A stretch of DNA of 64,000 nucleotides from Tetragenococcus solitarius NBRC 100494. GTDB taxonomy: Bacteria > Bacillota > Bacilli > Lactobacillales > Enterococcaceae. A program made the translations under genes and the position numbers. The stretch's first letter is position 1; each line of letters opens with the position of its first letter. Below the pieces are notes generated by a model. That model worked only from the letters and a program-made list of their open reading frames with translations. It was not told where the DNA came from and made no database searches. Location of the stretch: positions 41,136 through 105,135 of the forward strand of contig NZ_BCPY01000004.1 of the NCBI RefSeq assembly GCF_001544195.1, in the 5' to 3' direction. Positions 17,082 through 26,332 of this stretch are shown here, one piece after another.

Positions 17082-17184
17082 GTAAAGTAAATAGAGTTTC
17101 TCACTACACACAGCGTTAAGACCTGGTGGAGAAAGTTATTGTGGAGTATTAAAGGGGCAGCTGTGTATTCAGCTGCCCTTTTTT
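17082..17184 (+). promoter_or_regulatory. Attenuator-like leader of the bL25 gene
   Basis: The leader folds into a first hairpin (TTTCTC 17097-17102 with GAGAAA 17129-17134) and an intrinsic terminator (GGGCAGCTG 17155-17163, CAGCTGCCC 17170-17178, then six T) placed about 100 bases before bL25. In the loop of hairpin 1, ACACAGC (17108-17114) is exactly complementary to GCTGTGT (17160-17166) inside the terminator's first arm, which would allow an antiterminated state. Terminator is seen directly; ligand or protein control is inferred. Confidence 0.65.
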
Positions 17185-17280
17185 GCATAACTTATCGATC
17201 ATGGATTATCATCTTTGTATTCGAGTAACCAATATTTGCTTAAAATATTGTTTAACACAAAATTTAGGAGGAAATAAGTT

Positions 17281-17907
17281 ATGGCAGTTTCATTAGAAGT
17301 AGAAAAAAGAGCTGTACGCCCACGCTCAATCAGAAACAAATTGCGTCACGAAGGGAGAGTACCCGCAGTTATCAATGGTTACCAAATTGAAAGTACGCCT
17401 ATCTCTGTAGACGCTCAAGAACTAGACAGAGTTTTACGTGAAAATGGTCTAAACTCAGTTATTACTATGCAAATTGATGGTAAAAAAGTAAATACTTTGG
17501 TTCAAAATTATTCAGCAGATACCTTTACACAACATATCATTCATGTTGAGTTCTTATCTGTAAACATGACTGAAGAACAAGAAGTAGAAGCAGAAATCGT
17601 ACTTGTTGGTGAATCAAGCGGGGTTAAAGCCGGCGGGGTTCTTACCCAAACATTATATAATGCGACTGTTTCAGCTACACCAGATAAATTACCTGATTCT
17701 ATCGAAGTAGATGTTTCTGAGCTAGAAATCGGTGATTCTGTTAACATTAGTGATATTCCAGTATCAAAAGATTACACTATTGTAAATGATCCAGAAGAAC
17801 AAGTAGCAGCTGTTAACGAACCAGAAGCTGAAGAAGAGCCAGAAGAAGAAACAGAAGAAGCACAACCAGAAGTAATTGGTGAAACTGATGAAGATTCAGA
17901 AGAATAA
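17281..17907 (+). CDS. rplY: 50S ribosomal protein bL25, long (Ctc) form
   Basis: 208 residues: N-terminal 5S rRNA-binding L25 domain (about 1-90, RPRSIRNKLRHEGRVPAVINGY) followed by the TL5/Ctc beta domain (about 95-180, EQEVEAEIVLVGESSGVKAGGVLTQ) and a very acidic Glu-rich tail. Long-form bL25 is also called general stress protein Ctc. AGGAGGAAATAAGTT precedes the ATG. It is a single-gene unit with its own promoter, an attenuator-like leader and a strong downstream terminator. An extra small hairpin (CAATATTT/AAATATTG, about 17231-17251) precedes the ribosome-binding site. Confidence 0.95.
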   Translation: MAVSLEVEKRAVRPRSIRNKLRHEGRVPAVINGYQIESTPISVDAQELDRVLRENGLNSVITMQIDGKKVNTLVQNYSADTFTQHIIHVEFLSVNMTEEQEVEAEIVLVGESSGVKAGGVLTQTLYNATVSATPDKLPDSIEVDVSELEIGDSVNISDIPVSKDYTIVNDPEEQVAAVNEPEAEEEPEEETEEAQPEVIGETDEDSEE

Positions 17908-17910
17908 ATA

Positions 17911-17953
17911 AAAAAATTCTTGAAATCATTTCAATGATTTCAAGAATTTTTTT
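17911..17953. terminator. Bidirectional terminator between bL25 and the gcvH-like gene
   Basis: Perfect arms with core TTCTTGAAATCA and TGATTTCAAGAA, flanked by A7 and T7, between convergent genes. Confidence 0.92.
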
Positions 17954-17954
17954 A

Positions 17955-18293
17955 TTATAGTACTTCAAATTCAGTTGGTTCTACATCTTTTAAACTAAGA
18001 ATCCAAGCATTTAGTTCATCTTCATCATTCAACACATTGACATCCTCGTCAATTTTTTCATTAACAGAAGAAACCGTTCCTGTTAAAGGACTGACAAACT
18101 CACTTGTTGCTTTTTCTGCTTCAAGGTCAATCAATGTATCCCCTTTTGAATACGACTGGCCTACTTTAGGAACAGAAGCAAATGTGATATTTCCTAGATC
18201 ATCTTGCGCTTTATTTGTCAAACCAACTACGTATTCTTTTCCGTTAAATAGCACCCATAAATTATCCGTTTTCTTTAAACATTGCTTTTTCAT
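17955..18293 (-). CDS. gcvH: Stand-alone GcvH-like lipoyl-carrier protein
   Basis: 112 residues matching glycine cleavage H protein: the lipoylated lysine sits in IDLEAEKATSEFVSPLTGTVSSVNE. No gcvT or gcvP is nearby, and many Lactobacillales keep only this protein. In Bacillus and staphylococci GcvH is the intermediate carrier for lipoate relay to other lipoyl domains, so that is the likely role here (inference). Its start overlaps the stop of the ArsC-like gene by four bases (ATGA). The same pairing of an ArsC-like gene with gcvH exists in Bacillus (yusI-gcvH). Confidence 0.88.
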   Translation of the reverse strand: MKKQCLKKTDNLWVLFNGKEYVVGLTNKAQDDLGNITFASVPKVGQSYSKGDTLIDLEAEKATSEFVSPLTGTVSSVNEKIDEDVNVLNDEDELNAWILSLKDVEPTEFEVL

Positions 18294-18649
18294 GATGCGA
18301 ATACTCCTTCATATTCATTCTCATTGAACCCGATTGTTAAAAAGTGGTCATTTTTTACTAGAATCGGACGCTTAATCAACATACCATCTGTTGAAAGTAC
18401 TTGACAAGCCTCCTCAAGTGTATACCCGTCTACCTTATCTTTCAAGCCTAAAGCGCGATATTTTTTCCCGCTGGTATTAAAAAAACGACGAATGGGCAAC
18501 TCACTTTCTTTAACCCATTTTTCTAGTTCTTCTTTAGCAGGAACTTCTTTAATCATATCAATCAATTCAACTTTTTTACCGTGTTCTTCTAACCATTTTT
18601 TGGCATTTTTACAAGTACTACATTTCGAATACCAATATAATGTTAACAT
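18290..18649 (-). CDS. ArsC/Spx-family thioredoxin-fold protein (YusI-like)
   Basis: 119 residues with the N-terminal redox motif CSTCKNAKKWLEEHG (Cys residues near 10 and 13) and the family motif IRRFFNTSGKKYRALGL and RPILVKNDHFLTIGF. It belongs with YusI/YffB-type arsenate-reductase-like proteins rather than transcriptional Spx, because it is followed by gcvH as in Bacillus. Biochemical role unproven; a link to lipoate or redox chemistry is inference. It follows rodA after a 4-base gap. Confidence 0.85.
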   Translation of the reverse strand: MLTLYWYSKCSTCKNAKKWLEEHGKKVELIDMIKEVPAKEELEKWVKESELPIRRFFNTSGKKYRALGLKDKVDGYTLEEACQVLSTDGMLIKRPILVKNDHFLTIGFNENEYEGVFAS

Positions 18650-18653
18650 TGAC

Positions 18654-19853
18654 TCATCTCCTAGTTTGCTTGAGCGGCTCTTCGTTGGGTGCCTGGTAAC
18701 GCATAGCTAAAATTAAACCTACACCGATCATATTACTTACAAGTGCGGAGCCTCCTTGACTGATAAACGGAAGAGGAATTCCAGTTAAAGGTAATAAGCC
18801 AATATTTGCCCCGACATTTTCAAAAACATGGAACAAAATCATCATGATAATTCCGGTTGCAATATAAGAATAAAACTCATTATTTGTATCAAAACAAACA
18901 CGTATCATTTGGTAAATTAAAATAAAATATAACAAGACCACAAACGCGCTGCCGATAAATCCAAAATTTTCCCCAATAACAGAAAAAATCATATCCGACT
19001 CACGTACTGAAACATCAATTTCGCTGATATTAAACCCTTTACCAAATAAACCGCCCGAACCAATAGCCATTAAAGCAGAGGCTACTTGCCTAGAGTCTCC
19101 TTGTACATCATGGAATGGGTCTTGCCAAGAATCAATACGTGCAAATTGATAATCAGAAAATAACCCGATATCTGAAAGAAATTCGCGTCCGCCATCGGTT
19201 AAGACTAAAGCAATGGTACCAACACTAATCACTAAAAAGACAGCGATAACTGGTAAAATAATTCGCCAAGAAATACCTGACATCAAGAATATTCCGCCAA
19301 AGATTGCTAAAAAGACCAGCATCGTTCCAAAGTCATCTTGCAATACAATTAAAAGCAGTACAGGAGCTATCACAGCAAGCATTTTGCCAATCAGTATTCC
19401 ATCGGTTCTTAAAGTACGAACCTGATTGTTCGCATTATGCCTTGTAACCACCATGGCTAACATTAAAATCATTGCAATTTTCATTAATTCTGAAGGTTGC
19501 AGTGTAATGGGTCCCAAGCTAAACCAATTTTTGGAACCTGTAGCACTTTCTATCCCTCTATCATAAAACTGCACCAACAAGGCCATAACGACAAGCCCTG
19601 CTGCATAGATATACTTGGTCATCGCCCAAAGTTGTTTGGGTTTAATATGCATAATAACAACCACTGCGATAACACCAACAATATACCAAAGTAATTGTTG
19701 AAACACATCGCTCCAAGGATTCCCATTTTTCAGCGGATCATGGTAAGATGCCACATACAAAGAAGCCAATCCAACCAAACATAATAAAAATACAGGGAGG
19801 ATTACAGCATAATCAATTTTATTTTCATTTTTAAAAAGTTTCCTTTTTTCCAT
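18654..19853 (-). CDS. rodA: SEDS-family peptidoglycan polymerase RodA
   Basis: 399 residues with about ten transmembrane helices. SEDS glycosyltransferases polymerise lipid II for lateral wall growth. Motifs include ATGSKNWFSLGPITLQPSELMKIAMIL, DDFGTMLVF, the catalytic-loop aspartate in VRESDMIFSVIGENFGFIGS, and GIPLPFISQGGSALVSNMIGVGL near the C-terminus. GAGAG lies before the ATG and TATAAT (19887-19892, minus strand) is a plausible -10. It heads the rodA, ArsC-like, gcvH unit. FtsW is the alternative name, but the absence of division genes and the sequence style favour RodA. Confidence 0.88.
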   Translation of the reverse strand: MEKRKLFKNENKIDYAVILPVFLLCLVGLASLYVASYHDPLKNGNPWSDVFQQLLWYIVGVIAVVVIMHIKPKQLWAMTKYIYAAGLVVMALLVQFYDRGIESATGSKNWFSLGPITLQPSELMKIAMILMLAMVVTRHNANNQVRTLRTDGILIGKMLAVIAPVLLLIVLQDDFGTMLVFLAIFGGIFLMSGISWRIILPVIAVFLVISVGTIALVLTDGGREFLSDIGLFSDYQFARIDSWQDPFHDVQGDSRQVASALMAIGSGGLFGKGFNISEIDVSVRESDMIFSVIGENFGFIGSAFVVLLYFILIYQMIRVCFDTNNEFYSYIATGIIMMILFHVFENVGANIGLLPLTGIPLPFISQGGSALVSNMIGVGLILAMRYQAPNEEPLKQTRR

Positions 19854-20000
19854 CTGCTCTCTCTTTTCATAAAGATTACTTTCTTCATTATAGAGGTAAA
19901 TAGCTATAAAAGAAAGCTTTGTACCTAGAGATTCAAAAAAAGTTTAAAATTTATATGTCTCACTAAAAAAGTTCTGCTCCGTAACCATTTTTTGCAAAAT

Positions 20001-20048
20001 AAAAAAACGTCGGTACATGCTATAAAAAGCGATATACCAACGTTTTAA
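20001..20048 (-). terminator. Terminator downstream of tRNA-Thr
   Basis: AACGTCGGTA (20006-20015) pairs with TACCAACGTT (20035-20044), ten pairs with one wobble, followed on the minus strand by seven T. Confidence 0.85.
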
Positions 20049-20052
20049 AGAG

Positions 20053-20125
20053 TGCCAGCAACAGGACTTGAACCTGCGACCTACGCGTTACGAGTGCGTT
20101 GCTCTACCAACTGAGCTAAGCTGGC
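20053..20125 (-). tRNA. tRNA-Thr (anticodon CGT)
   Basis: A full cloverleaf is readable on the minus strand: acceptor GCCAGCT, D arm GCTCAGTTGGTAGAGC, anticodon arm with CGT in CGCACTCGTAACGCG, T arm with GGTTCAAGTCC, and discriminator A. The anticodon CGT reads ACG. The CCA end is not encoded. It is a single tRNA gene with its own promoter and terminator. Confidence 0.95.
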
Positions 20126-20139
20126 CAAATACATATGAA

Positions 20140-20168
20140 ATTATAAGAAACTTTTTCCGATTTGTAAA
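20140..20168 (-). promoter_or_regulatory. Promoter of tRNA-Thr
   Basis: On the minus strand TTTACA (20163-20168), 17 bases, TATAAT (20140-20145), placing the start about 7 to 10 bases before the mature tRNA. Confidence 0.75.
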
Positions 20169-20192
20169 GAAAAAGTTTCAAAAAACCATTAT

Positions 20193-20221
20193 CTGAAAAT
20201 TTCCAAAAGTTATGTTATAAT
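20193..20221 (+). promoter_or_regulatory. Extended -10 promoter of the DUF2187 gene
   Basis: TATAAT (20216-20221) preceded by TG at 20213-20214; the -35 position CTGAAA (20193-20198) is weak, as expected for an extended -10 promoter. Confidence 0.65.
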
Positions 20222-20242
20222 AGTTACAAGGAGGCTTTTTAT

Positions 20243-20485
20243 ATGACAGCATTTGGGAAATTTGATACATCTATTGACCCTTCAGAACTAGGTAAGGAGT
20301 TTACGGTTAACGAGCAGGTAAGCTTTAAAGTACATAACCAGACGGAAACAGGCATAATCACAAAACAATTGAAAAATTCAGCTGTTATTGCTATTGACAA
20401 AACGCAGGAAAATCAAGAGCTCATTTCTCAAAGTAATGGTGTTATTATCATCAATTACAAACAAATGAAACCAACCAACAAATAA
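20243..20485 (+). CDS. DUF2187-family small protein
   Basis: 80 residues with no signal peptide. The central part VNEQVSFKVHNQTETGIITKQLKNSAVIAID and the C-terminal NGVIIINYKQMKP follow the SH3-like beta pattern of DUF2187 (YkvS) proteins. AAGGAGG lies 10 bases before the ATG, and the gene has its own promoter and downstream terminator. Function unknown. Confidence 0.85.
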   Translation: MTAFGKFDTSIDPSELGKEFTVNEQVSFKVHNQTETGIITKQLKNSAVIAIDKTQENQELISQSNGVIIINYKQMKPTNK

Positions 20486-20488
20486 AAG

Positions 20489-20571
20489 AACAGGTCTTAA
20501 TGAAGTAAACCCGATAGTTAGACTAGAAGTGCTAACTTGGAGGCCCACTTCATATAAGGCCTGCTTTTTAT
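20489..20571. terminator. Branched terminator shared by the DUF2187 gene and upp
   Basis: The outer stem pairs CAGGTCTTA (20491-20499) with TAAGGCCTG (20555-20563) and ATGAAGT (20500-20506) with ACTTCAT (20547-20553). Inside, GTTAG (20517-20521) pairs with CTAAC (20531-20535). A T-rich tail follows on the plus strand and TTCTTTTATTT on the minus strand. It is unusually elaborate for a terminator. Confidence 0.7.
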
Positions 20572-21200
20572 TATTTTGTACCGAACAGGCGGTCACCAGC
20601 ATCGCCTAGCCCTGGAACAATGTACCCATCTTCATTTAAACGCTCATCCAAAGCAGCCGTATAGATATCTATATCTGGGTGCGCTTCTTGTAATGCTTTA
20701 ACGCCCTCTGGAGCAGAAACGATACAAACAAATTTAATGTTTGAAGCACCCCGTTTTTTTAATGAATCAATTGCCATAATCGCAGACCCGCCAGTAGCCA
20801 ACATAGGATCGACGACTAATAATTGACGGCTATCAATGTCTTCTGGCATTTTTACAAAATATTCGTGTGGTTCTAGTGTTTCTTCATCTCGGTATAAACC
20901 AACATGTCCGACTTTAGCTGCTGGAATGAGTTCTAATATACCATCAACCATCCCTAAGCCAGCTCGCAAAATTGGTATAATAGCTACTTTCTTACCAGCT
21001 AGTGTTTTTTGAGTTGATTGTTGAATGGGTGTTTCAATTTCAACGTTTTCTGTTGGCATGTCACGAGAAATCTCGTAAGCCATCAACATAGCAAGTTCAT
21101 CTACAACCTCGCGAAAAACTTTTGTTCCGCAGTTCTTATCACGGATAATTGTCAACTTATGCTGAATTAACGGATGTTCAATCACTTGGAATTTTCCCAT
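20571..21200 (-). CDS. upp: Uracil phosphoribosyltransferase
   Basis: Converts uracil and PRPP to UMP. 209 residues starting [16 protein letters not shown]. The PRPP-binding loop is [12 protein letters not shown], with [13 protein letters not shown] and the C-terminal [14 protein letters not shown] placed the start at ATG 21200 because AAAGGAG lies just upstream; an in-frame extension to 21260 lacks family similarity. It follows glyA on the same strand, as in many Firmicutes. Confidence 0.97.
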   Translation of the reverse strand: MGKFQVIEHPLIQHKLTIIRDKNCGTKVFREVVDELAMLMAYEISRDMPTENVEIETPIQQSTQKTLAGKKVAIIPILRAGLGMVDGILELIPAAKVGHVGLYRDEETLEPHEYFVKMPEDIDSRQLLVVDPMLATGGSAIMAIDSLKKRGASNIKFVCIVSAPEGVKALQEAHPDIDIYTAALDERLNEDGYIVPGLGDAGDRLFGTK

Positions 21201-21290
21201 TTTTTTAGGCTCCTTTGTTTTCTTTCTATTGTAATCTAAAAGTAATGTATAAGTAAACACATCACCAGAAATTAGCGCTAAAAGTACAAC

Positions 21291-22532
21291 TTAATCTGTA
21301 TAAATTGGGTGCGCATCGGTTAATGCTCGGACTGATGTTTTCACTTCATCCAGTCTGTCTTGATTTTCACTATTTTCCAAAACTTTGACAATCAGGCGTG
21401 CTACTTCTGCAGCTTCCTTCTCATCAAATCCACGACTCGTAATGGCAGGGGTGCCTACGCGAATACCACTTGTTTTAAAAGGACTTAATTTTTCAAATGG
21501 AATTGCGTTTTTATTGACTGTAATATGAACTGAATCTAGTAATTGCTCTGCTTCTTTTCCGGTCATACCATATCCTGTAACATCTACCAACAATAAATGA
21601 TTGTCTGTTGCACCAGAAACTAGCCGGATTTTTTTAGCTTGGTTAAATTCGTCTTCCATCGCTTTAGCATTTTTCAAAACTTGTTGACTATAAGTCTTAA
21701 AATCAGGAGCGAGTGCTTCATTAAAAGCAACTGCCTTTGCTGCAATCACGTGTTCCAATGGCCCCCCTTGGATACCAGGAAATACGTTGCTGTTTACTTT
21801 TTTGGCAAGAGCTTCATCGTTTGTCAAAATCATCCCACCACGTGGTCCACGTAATGTTTTATGGGTTGTCGTTGTTGTAATATCAGCATAAGAAACAGGA
21901 TTAGGATGAAGACCACTGGCCACTAATCCGGCAATATGGGCCATATCCACCATCAACTTAGCACCCACTTCATCTGCTATCTCTTTAAAGGCCGCAAAAT
22001 CAATTGTGCGAGAATAAGCGCTCGCCCCAGCCACAATAAGTTTTGGCTGATAGCGCTGCGCCAAGGCACGTACGTTATCCATATCGATCATTTCTGTTGT
22101 TGGATCAACACCATAACTAACAAAGTGATAAGTTTTTCCACTAAAATTTACTGGTGAACCATGAGTTAAATGACCGCCTGCTGATAAATCCATCCCTAAC
22201 ACCGTATCGCCTTCTTCTATTAAAGATAGATACGCTGCTGTATTGGCTTGTGAGCCAGAGTGTGGTTGTACATTTGCAAATTTAGCGCCAAATATCTTCT
22301 TAGCACGGTCAATCGCTAAATTTTCGATAACATCTATAAATTCACAACCTCCATAATAGCGCTGTCCAGGATACCCTTCTGCATATTTATTTGTCAAAAT
22401 ACTGCCTTGTGCTTGCATTACTGTTTTTGAGACAATATTTTCTGAAGCAATCAGTTCTAGATTATTCTGCTGCCGGTTTGCTTCTTTTTCGATTGCAGCA
22501 CCGACTTCAAAATCAAAATCTTTTATAACCAT
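21291..22532 (-). CDS. glyA: Serine hydroxymethyltransferase
   Basis: PLP enzyme interconverting serine and glycine with tetrahydrofolate, feeding one-carbon metabolism. 413 residues starting [17 protein letters not shown] with AAAGGGGTG upstream of ATG 22532. Motifs: [29 protein letters not shown], the PLP lysine in [14 protein letters not shown], and [25 protein letters not shown]. It sits between tsaC and upp, the arrangement also seen in Bacillus (ywlC to upp region). Confidence 0.97.
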   Translation of the reverse strand: MVIKDFDFEVGAAIEKEANRQQNNLELIASENIVSKTVMQAQGSILTNKYAEGYPGQRYYGGCEFIDVIENLAIDRAKKIFGAKFANVQPHSGSQANTAAYLSLIEEGDTVLGMDLSAGGHLTHGSPVNFSGKTYHFVSYGVDPTTEMIDMDNVRALAQRYQPKLIVAGASAYSRTIDFAAFKEIADEVGAKLMVDMAHIAGLVASGLHPNPVSYADITTTTTHKTLRGPRGGMILTNDEALAKKVNSNVFPGIQGGPLEHVIAAKAVAFNEALAPDFKTYSQQVLKNAKAMEDEFNQAKKIRLVSGATDNHLLLVDVTGYGMTGKEAEQLLDSVHITVNKNAIPFEKLSPFKTSGIRVGTPAITSRGFDEKEAAEVARLIVKVLENSENQDRLDEVKTSVRALTDAHPIYTD

Positions 22533-22592
22533 GTCAAAAACACCCCTTTTACTTTCTGATAGCATTGTACCATAGGAGATTAAAGAAATCTT

Positions 22593-23618
22593 TCATCCTT
22601 CAAAATACTTTTGTGCAGCCGCCTTTTTTAAACGATTCATATAAGCGACCCCTAAATCTTTTTCAGGAAAAGCAGCTGCTAAAATAACATCCAAAGGTAA
22701 TTGAGCTTCATCTAGCGCCCGTAAACCAGCGTACAAGCCTTTGGTGGCTGCGGCTATACTATCATCCTTATAAGCAAAAGTTGCTGCTGTATCTGCACGA
22801 ATCTTATCACAAACAATAGGTCCGGCCAATACACCAGCAGATAATTGGTTTTCTTTTGCCCATTTAACAGCCGCCGGCCAATCTTGTTCTTTTACCATTA
22901 ATACTTTTGTATCCGGTGCGTAATGTTTGTATTTCATTCCAGGTGATTTCGGTGTTTCAGAAACTTCTAATAAATGCTTATCATAAGTAACCTCGATGCC
23001 TAAGTCTTGTTTAATTTGTTCTTTAGTAATTGCTCCTGGTCGCAAAATCATCGGGACTTGCTCGGGATCACTTATATCTATTACAGTTGATTCTACGCCA
23101 ATCTTTGTAGGACCATCGTCTAAAATTCCTTCGATATCCTCTTGCAAATCATGATAAACATGTTCAAAAGTTGTTGGGCTAGGTTTTCCCGAGGTATTAG
23201 CGCTTGGCCCTACTGCTGGAACTCCTGCTTTTTTAAGTAAAGACAAAGTCACTTCATTATCTGGCATTCGGAAAGAAACGGTTGGTAGTCCCGCAGAAAC
23301 TTCTTTGGCAAATATTCCCTCTTTTACCTTACATACCAATGTCAGCGGCCCCGGCCAGTATGTATCTACTAATTTTTGTGCATAAGGATGGAGTGTATCT
23401 ACATAATCTTTCACCTGTTCAAAACTACTAACATGAACGATTAGTGGATTATCATTAGGCCTACCTTTGACATCAAACACACGACAAACTGAATCCGACA
23501 TCCTTGCATTTGCCCCTAACCCATATACTGTCTCTGTTGGGAATGCGACTAATCCGCCTTCTTTTAAAACTTGTGCTGCCTCATCTATTTCATTTACTGT
23601 CCATTGTTTTGTTTCCAC
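22593..23618 (-). CDS. tsaC: Threonylcarbamoyl-AMP synthase (Sua5/YwlC type)
   Basis: Makes threonylcarbamoyl-AMP from threonine, bicarbonate and ATP for the t6A modification of ANN-decoding tRNAs. 341 residues, the long form: N-terminal YrdC domain (GGLVAFPTETVYGLGANA, KGRPNDNPLIVHV, SFRMPDN, SANTSGKPSPTTFEHV) plus a C-terminal Sua5 domain of about 110 residues joined by SPGMKYKHYAPD. GTG start at 23618. A cluster of DnaA-box-like sites lies directly upstream. Confidence 0.95.
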   Translation of the reverse strand: METKQWTVNEIDEAAQVLKEGGLVAFPTETVYGLGANARMSDSVCRVFDVKGRPNDNPLIVHVSSFEQVKDYVDTLHPYAQKLVDTYWPGPLTLVCKVKEGIFAKEVSAGLPTVSFRMPDNEVTLSLLKKAGVPAVGPSANTSGKPSPTTFEHVYHDLQEDIEGILDDGPTKIGVESTVIDISDPEQVPMILRPGAITKEQIKQDLGIEVTYDKHLLEVSETPKSPGMKYKHYAPDTKVLMVKEQDWPAAVKWAKENQLSAGVLAGPIVCDKIRADTAATFAYKDDSIAAATKGLYAGLRALDEAQLPLDVILAAAFPEKDLGVAYMNRLKKAAAQKYFEG

Positions 23619-23621
23619 AGT

Positions 23622-23819
23622 TTGTCCACACCCTTTCTTCTAATTAATAGCAAGTTATCAACAATTTTGATAAAGTTATGCACAGTTTGTGGATAAAGCT
23701 GTGCCAAATTGTTTATTTCTTTGTTCATAACTAAAAATTTGCTAGAATTCCTTTGTTTTCCACTTTTTTATGGGATATTAAAGAACGATTTTTGCTTTTG
23801 CCCACAAGCTTGTGGAAAA
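23622..23819. promoter_or_regulatory. DnaA-box cluster upstream of tsaC
   Basis: Four 9-mers matching the DnaA box TTATCCACA with zero or one mismatch lie within 75 bases: TTGTCCACA (23622-23630), TTATCAACA (23655-23663), TTATGCACA (23676-23684) and, on the minus strand, a perfect TTATCCACA (23688-23696). A further one-mismatch copy lies at 23811-23819 on the minus strand, and weaker copies around 23756 and 23798. I recall that the region near ywlC (tsaC) is one of the DnaA-binding clusters of Bacillus subtilis, so this is probably a conserved DnaA-binding locus. Confidence 0.7.
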
Positions 23820-24662
23820 CTAATACACAACTAGCATTCGCTCATTGCCAGACAAGTCTTTTCTACGTTGTACTCTTTTTTGCGGAAAACTTTTCTGAAA
23901 AATCTGTTCCACCGCTTCTCCTTGCATAAAACCAAATTCTAAAAAGATTTTCCCCTCTTTAGTTAATTTGCCTTGTGCCTGCCTAGCAATGTCCTTATAG
24001 ATTGCTAACCCATCATCTTCAGCAAACAGAGCTATCGACGGCTCATATTGGCGAACACTTGCATCCATTAACCCCCATTCCTTCTTACTCACATACGGAG
24101 GATTAGCAATCAAAATATCAACCGGCTCTTTAATCGGTTCCAAGGTATTCCCTAGGTAATATTTTACATCTGCTCCAAGCATTTGACTATTTATTTGGGC
24201 TATCTCCAGCGCTTCTTTTGAAACATCTACTGCGCTTATTTGCCAATGAGGTCTTTCCAATTTCAGAGTAATTGCAATCGCTCCTGTACCTGTCCCCACA
24301 TCTACTAGTTGAATTTTTTCATTCTTTTGTTTAGCCGTTGTTTGTAAACACCACTCAACTAACTCCTCAGTTTCTGGACGAGGAATTAAGGTAGCAGAAT
24401 TGACCTTAAAAGGCCGGCCATAAAATTCTTCATAACCTAATAAGTATTGAGGCGGGTAATCGTTTAATAAATGAAGTACATCTTTTTGTAATTGTTCATA
24501 TTCATTTTGTGGAATCTCATCTTTTAAGTGTAATAACCAATCGGTTTTTGTCCATTTTTTTCGCGCTAAAAAAACATAAAGTATAGCATGCCCTTCTTTT
24601 CCCCGTTCTTCTAAAAAAGAAGAAGCCCACCATAGGACTTCTTGATATGTTTGTTTAGCCAT
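23820..24662 (-). CDS. prmC: Peptide chain release factor N5-glutamine methyltransferase
   Basis: Methylates the glutamine of the GGQ motif in release factors. 280 residues: N-terminal substrate-recognition domain (about 1-85, including [16 protein letters not shown]), then a SAM-binding domain with [14 protein letters not shown] and the catalytic [10 protein letters not shown]. The start overlaps the end of prfA by eight bases, so the modifying enzyme and its substrate are translationally coupled, as is usual. Confidence 0.96.
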   Translation of the reverse strand: MAKQTYQEVLWWASSFLEERGKEGHAILYVFLARKKWTKTDWLLHLKDEIPQNEYEQLQKDVLHLLNDYPPQYLLGYEEFYGRPFKVNSATLIPRPETEELVEWCLQTTAKQKNEKIQLVDVGTGTGAIAITLKLERPHWQISAVDVSKEALEIAQINSQMLGADVKYYLGNTLEPIKEPVDILIANPPYVSKKEWGLMDASVRQYEPSIALFAEDDGLAIYKDIARQAQGKLTKEGKIFLEFGFMQGEAVEQIFQKSFPQKRVQRRKDLSGNERMLVVY

Positions 24663-25731
24663 TTTGCAACTCTTCTAATTTTGAAGTTTGATCATATAAG
24701 ATTAAGGCATCGATAATTTCATCCAACTCGCCGCTTAAAATTTTGTCTAATTGTTGAATTGTCAAATTAATTCGATGATCAGTCACACGATTTTGCGGGA
24801 AATTATACGTACGAATACGTTCCGAACGGTCTCCGCTTCCAACGGCTGATTTTCGGTTAGCATCATATTCACTTTGTGCTTCTTGCTGGTATTTATCATA
24901 AATACGTGCTCGCAAAACTTTCATCGCCTTTTCGCGATTTTTAATTTGCGAACGTTCATCTTGCATAGCGACCACAATTCCCGTTGGGATATGGGTTAAG
25001 CGTACGGCAGATGCTGTTTTATTTACATGCTGTCCACCCGCTCCTGAAGCATGATAGATGTCCGTTCGAATATCTTTATCATCCAAGTCTAACTCAACTT
25101 CTTCAGCTTCTGGCATAACAACAACCGTCGCAGTAGAAGTATGTACGCGCCCTTGGGACTCAGTTTCTGGAACACGTTGTACGCGATGAGCACCACTTTC
25201 ATATTTTAATTTGGAATAAACGCGGTCTCCTGTAATCATCATGATTACTTCCTTGTAGCCACCAATACCTGTAACATTGGCATCCATCACTTCAACTTTC
25301 CAGCCTTGCGATTCAGCATAATGCTGGTACATATTAAATAAATCTCCCGCAAATAATGCAGCCTCATCTCCACCGGCTGCTCCTCGGATTTCCATAATGA
25401 TATTTTTATCATCATTAGGATCTTTAGGTAATAATAAAATTTTAATCTGATCTTCCAGCTCAGTTTCTTCTTTTTTTAGCTCGGCTAGCTCTTCTTTAGC
25501 TAACTCCGTCATTTCTTCATCCAAATTCTCTTTTAAAATTTCTTCATCTTCGCTAATACCTTCTTCTACCTTTTTATAGCGTTGATAAACTTGAACCGTT
25601 TCACGTAAATCGGCTTCTTCCTTAGACAGTTTCATAAAACGATTGGTATCTGCGATGACATCTGGATCGCTCATTAACTCGCCTAACTCTTGATAGCGGT
25701 CTTCAATTTTTTGTAGTTGGTCGTAATACAC
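24655..25731 (-). CDS. prfA: Peptide chain release factor 1
   Basis: Recognises UAA and UAG stop codons. 358 residues. The catalytic tripeptide is in [25 protein letters not shown]; the codon-recognition PxT-type element is in the [15 protein letters not shown] region. GTG start at 25731 with AAGGAGGATG upstream. Directly downstream of tdk and overlapping prmC, an arrangement (tdk-prfA-prmC-tsaC-glyA) conserved in Firmicutes. Confidence 0.97.
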   Translation of the reverse strand: MYYDQLQKIEDRYQELGELMSDPDVIADTNRFMKLSKEEADLRETVQVYQRYKKVEEGISEDEEILKENLDEEMTELAKEELAELKKEETELEDQIKILLLPKDPNDDKNIIMEIRGAAGGDEAALFAGDLFNMYQHYAESQGWKVEVMDANVTGIGGYKEVIMMITGDRVYSKLKYESGAHRVQRVPETESQGRVHTSTATVVVMPEAEEVELDLDDKDIRTDIYHASGAGGQHVNKTASAVRLTHIPTGIVVAMQDERSQIKNREKAMKVLRARIYDKYQQEAQSEYDANRKSAVGSGDRSERIRTYNFPQNRVTDHRINLTIQQLDKILSGELDEIIDALILYDQTSKLEELQNG

Positions 25732-25749
25732 CTGACATCCTCCTTTTTC

Positions 25750-26319
25750 CTAAATTTCTGGGTGGAAATAATGATGACGACAAACGGGATAATAAGCATC
25801 ATTTCCCCCAATTTGCACCTGTTCACCCTCATAGACTGGTTTGCCATCTATAAAATGTAAATTCATAATGGCTTTTTTATGACAAAACCAACAAATAGTT
25901 TTCATTTCTTCGATTTTATCTGCATATAATAATAGATATTTAGACCCTTCAAACAATTCATTACGAAAGTCGTTTTTTAAACCAAAAGCCATTACTGGAA
26001 TATTTAGCTCATCTACAATACGCATAAATTCTAACACATGATGCTTTTTTAGAAATTGTGCTTCATCGATTAATACACAGTAGGGTCTGAATTCTAAATG
26101 TTCAATTTTTTCATAAACATTGGTTTTTTCAAAAATAGGTTGGGCTTTTTCTTCTAAACCAATTCTACTAGCAATTTGTCCCACTCCTGCTCGTGTATCA
26201 ACACCACTTGTCATAAGAACAACTGGCTTTTTTTGTTCTTCATAATTATGGGCGACCTTCAATATCTCAATGGACTTACCGCTGTTCATTGCGCCATATT
26301 TAAAAAATAGTTGTGCCAT
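25750..26319 (-). CDS. tdk: Thymidine kinase
   Basis: Type II thymidine kinase of 189 residues. P-loop [11 protein letters not shown] at residues 6-16, the Walker B-like VLIDEAQFL, the lasso-domain zinc ligands CWFCHKKA and the later CRHH. Produces dTMP in salvage. It heads the tdk-prfA-prmC series. A perfect inverted repeat lies immediately before its ribosome-binding site GGAGGATGAG. Confidence 0.96.
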   Translation of the reverse strand: MAQLFFKYGAMNSGKSIEILKVAHNYEEQKKPVVLMTSGVDTRAGVGQIASRIGLEEKAQPIFEKTNVYEKIEHLEFRPYCVLIDEAQFLKKHHVLEFMRIVDELNIPVMAFGLKNDFRNELFEGSKYLLLYADKIEEMKTICWFCHKKAIMNLHFIDGKPVYEGEQVQIGGNDAYYPVCRHHYFHPEI

Positions 26320-26332
26320 TTTCTCATCCTCC

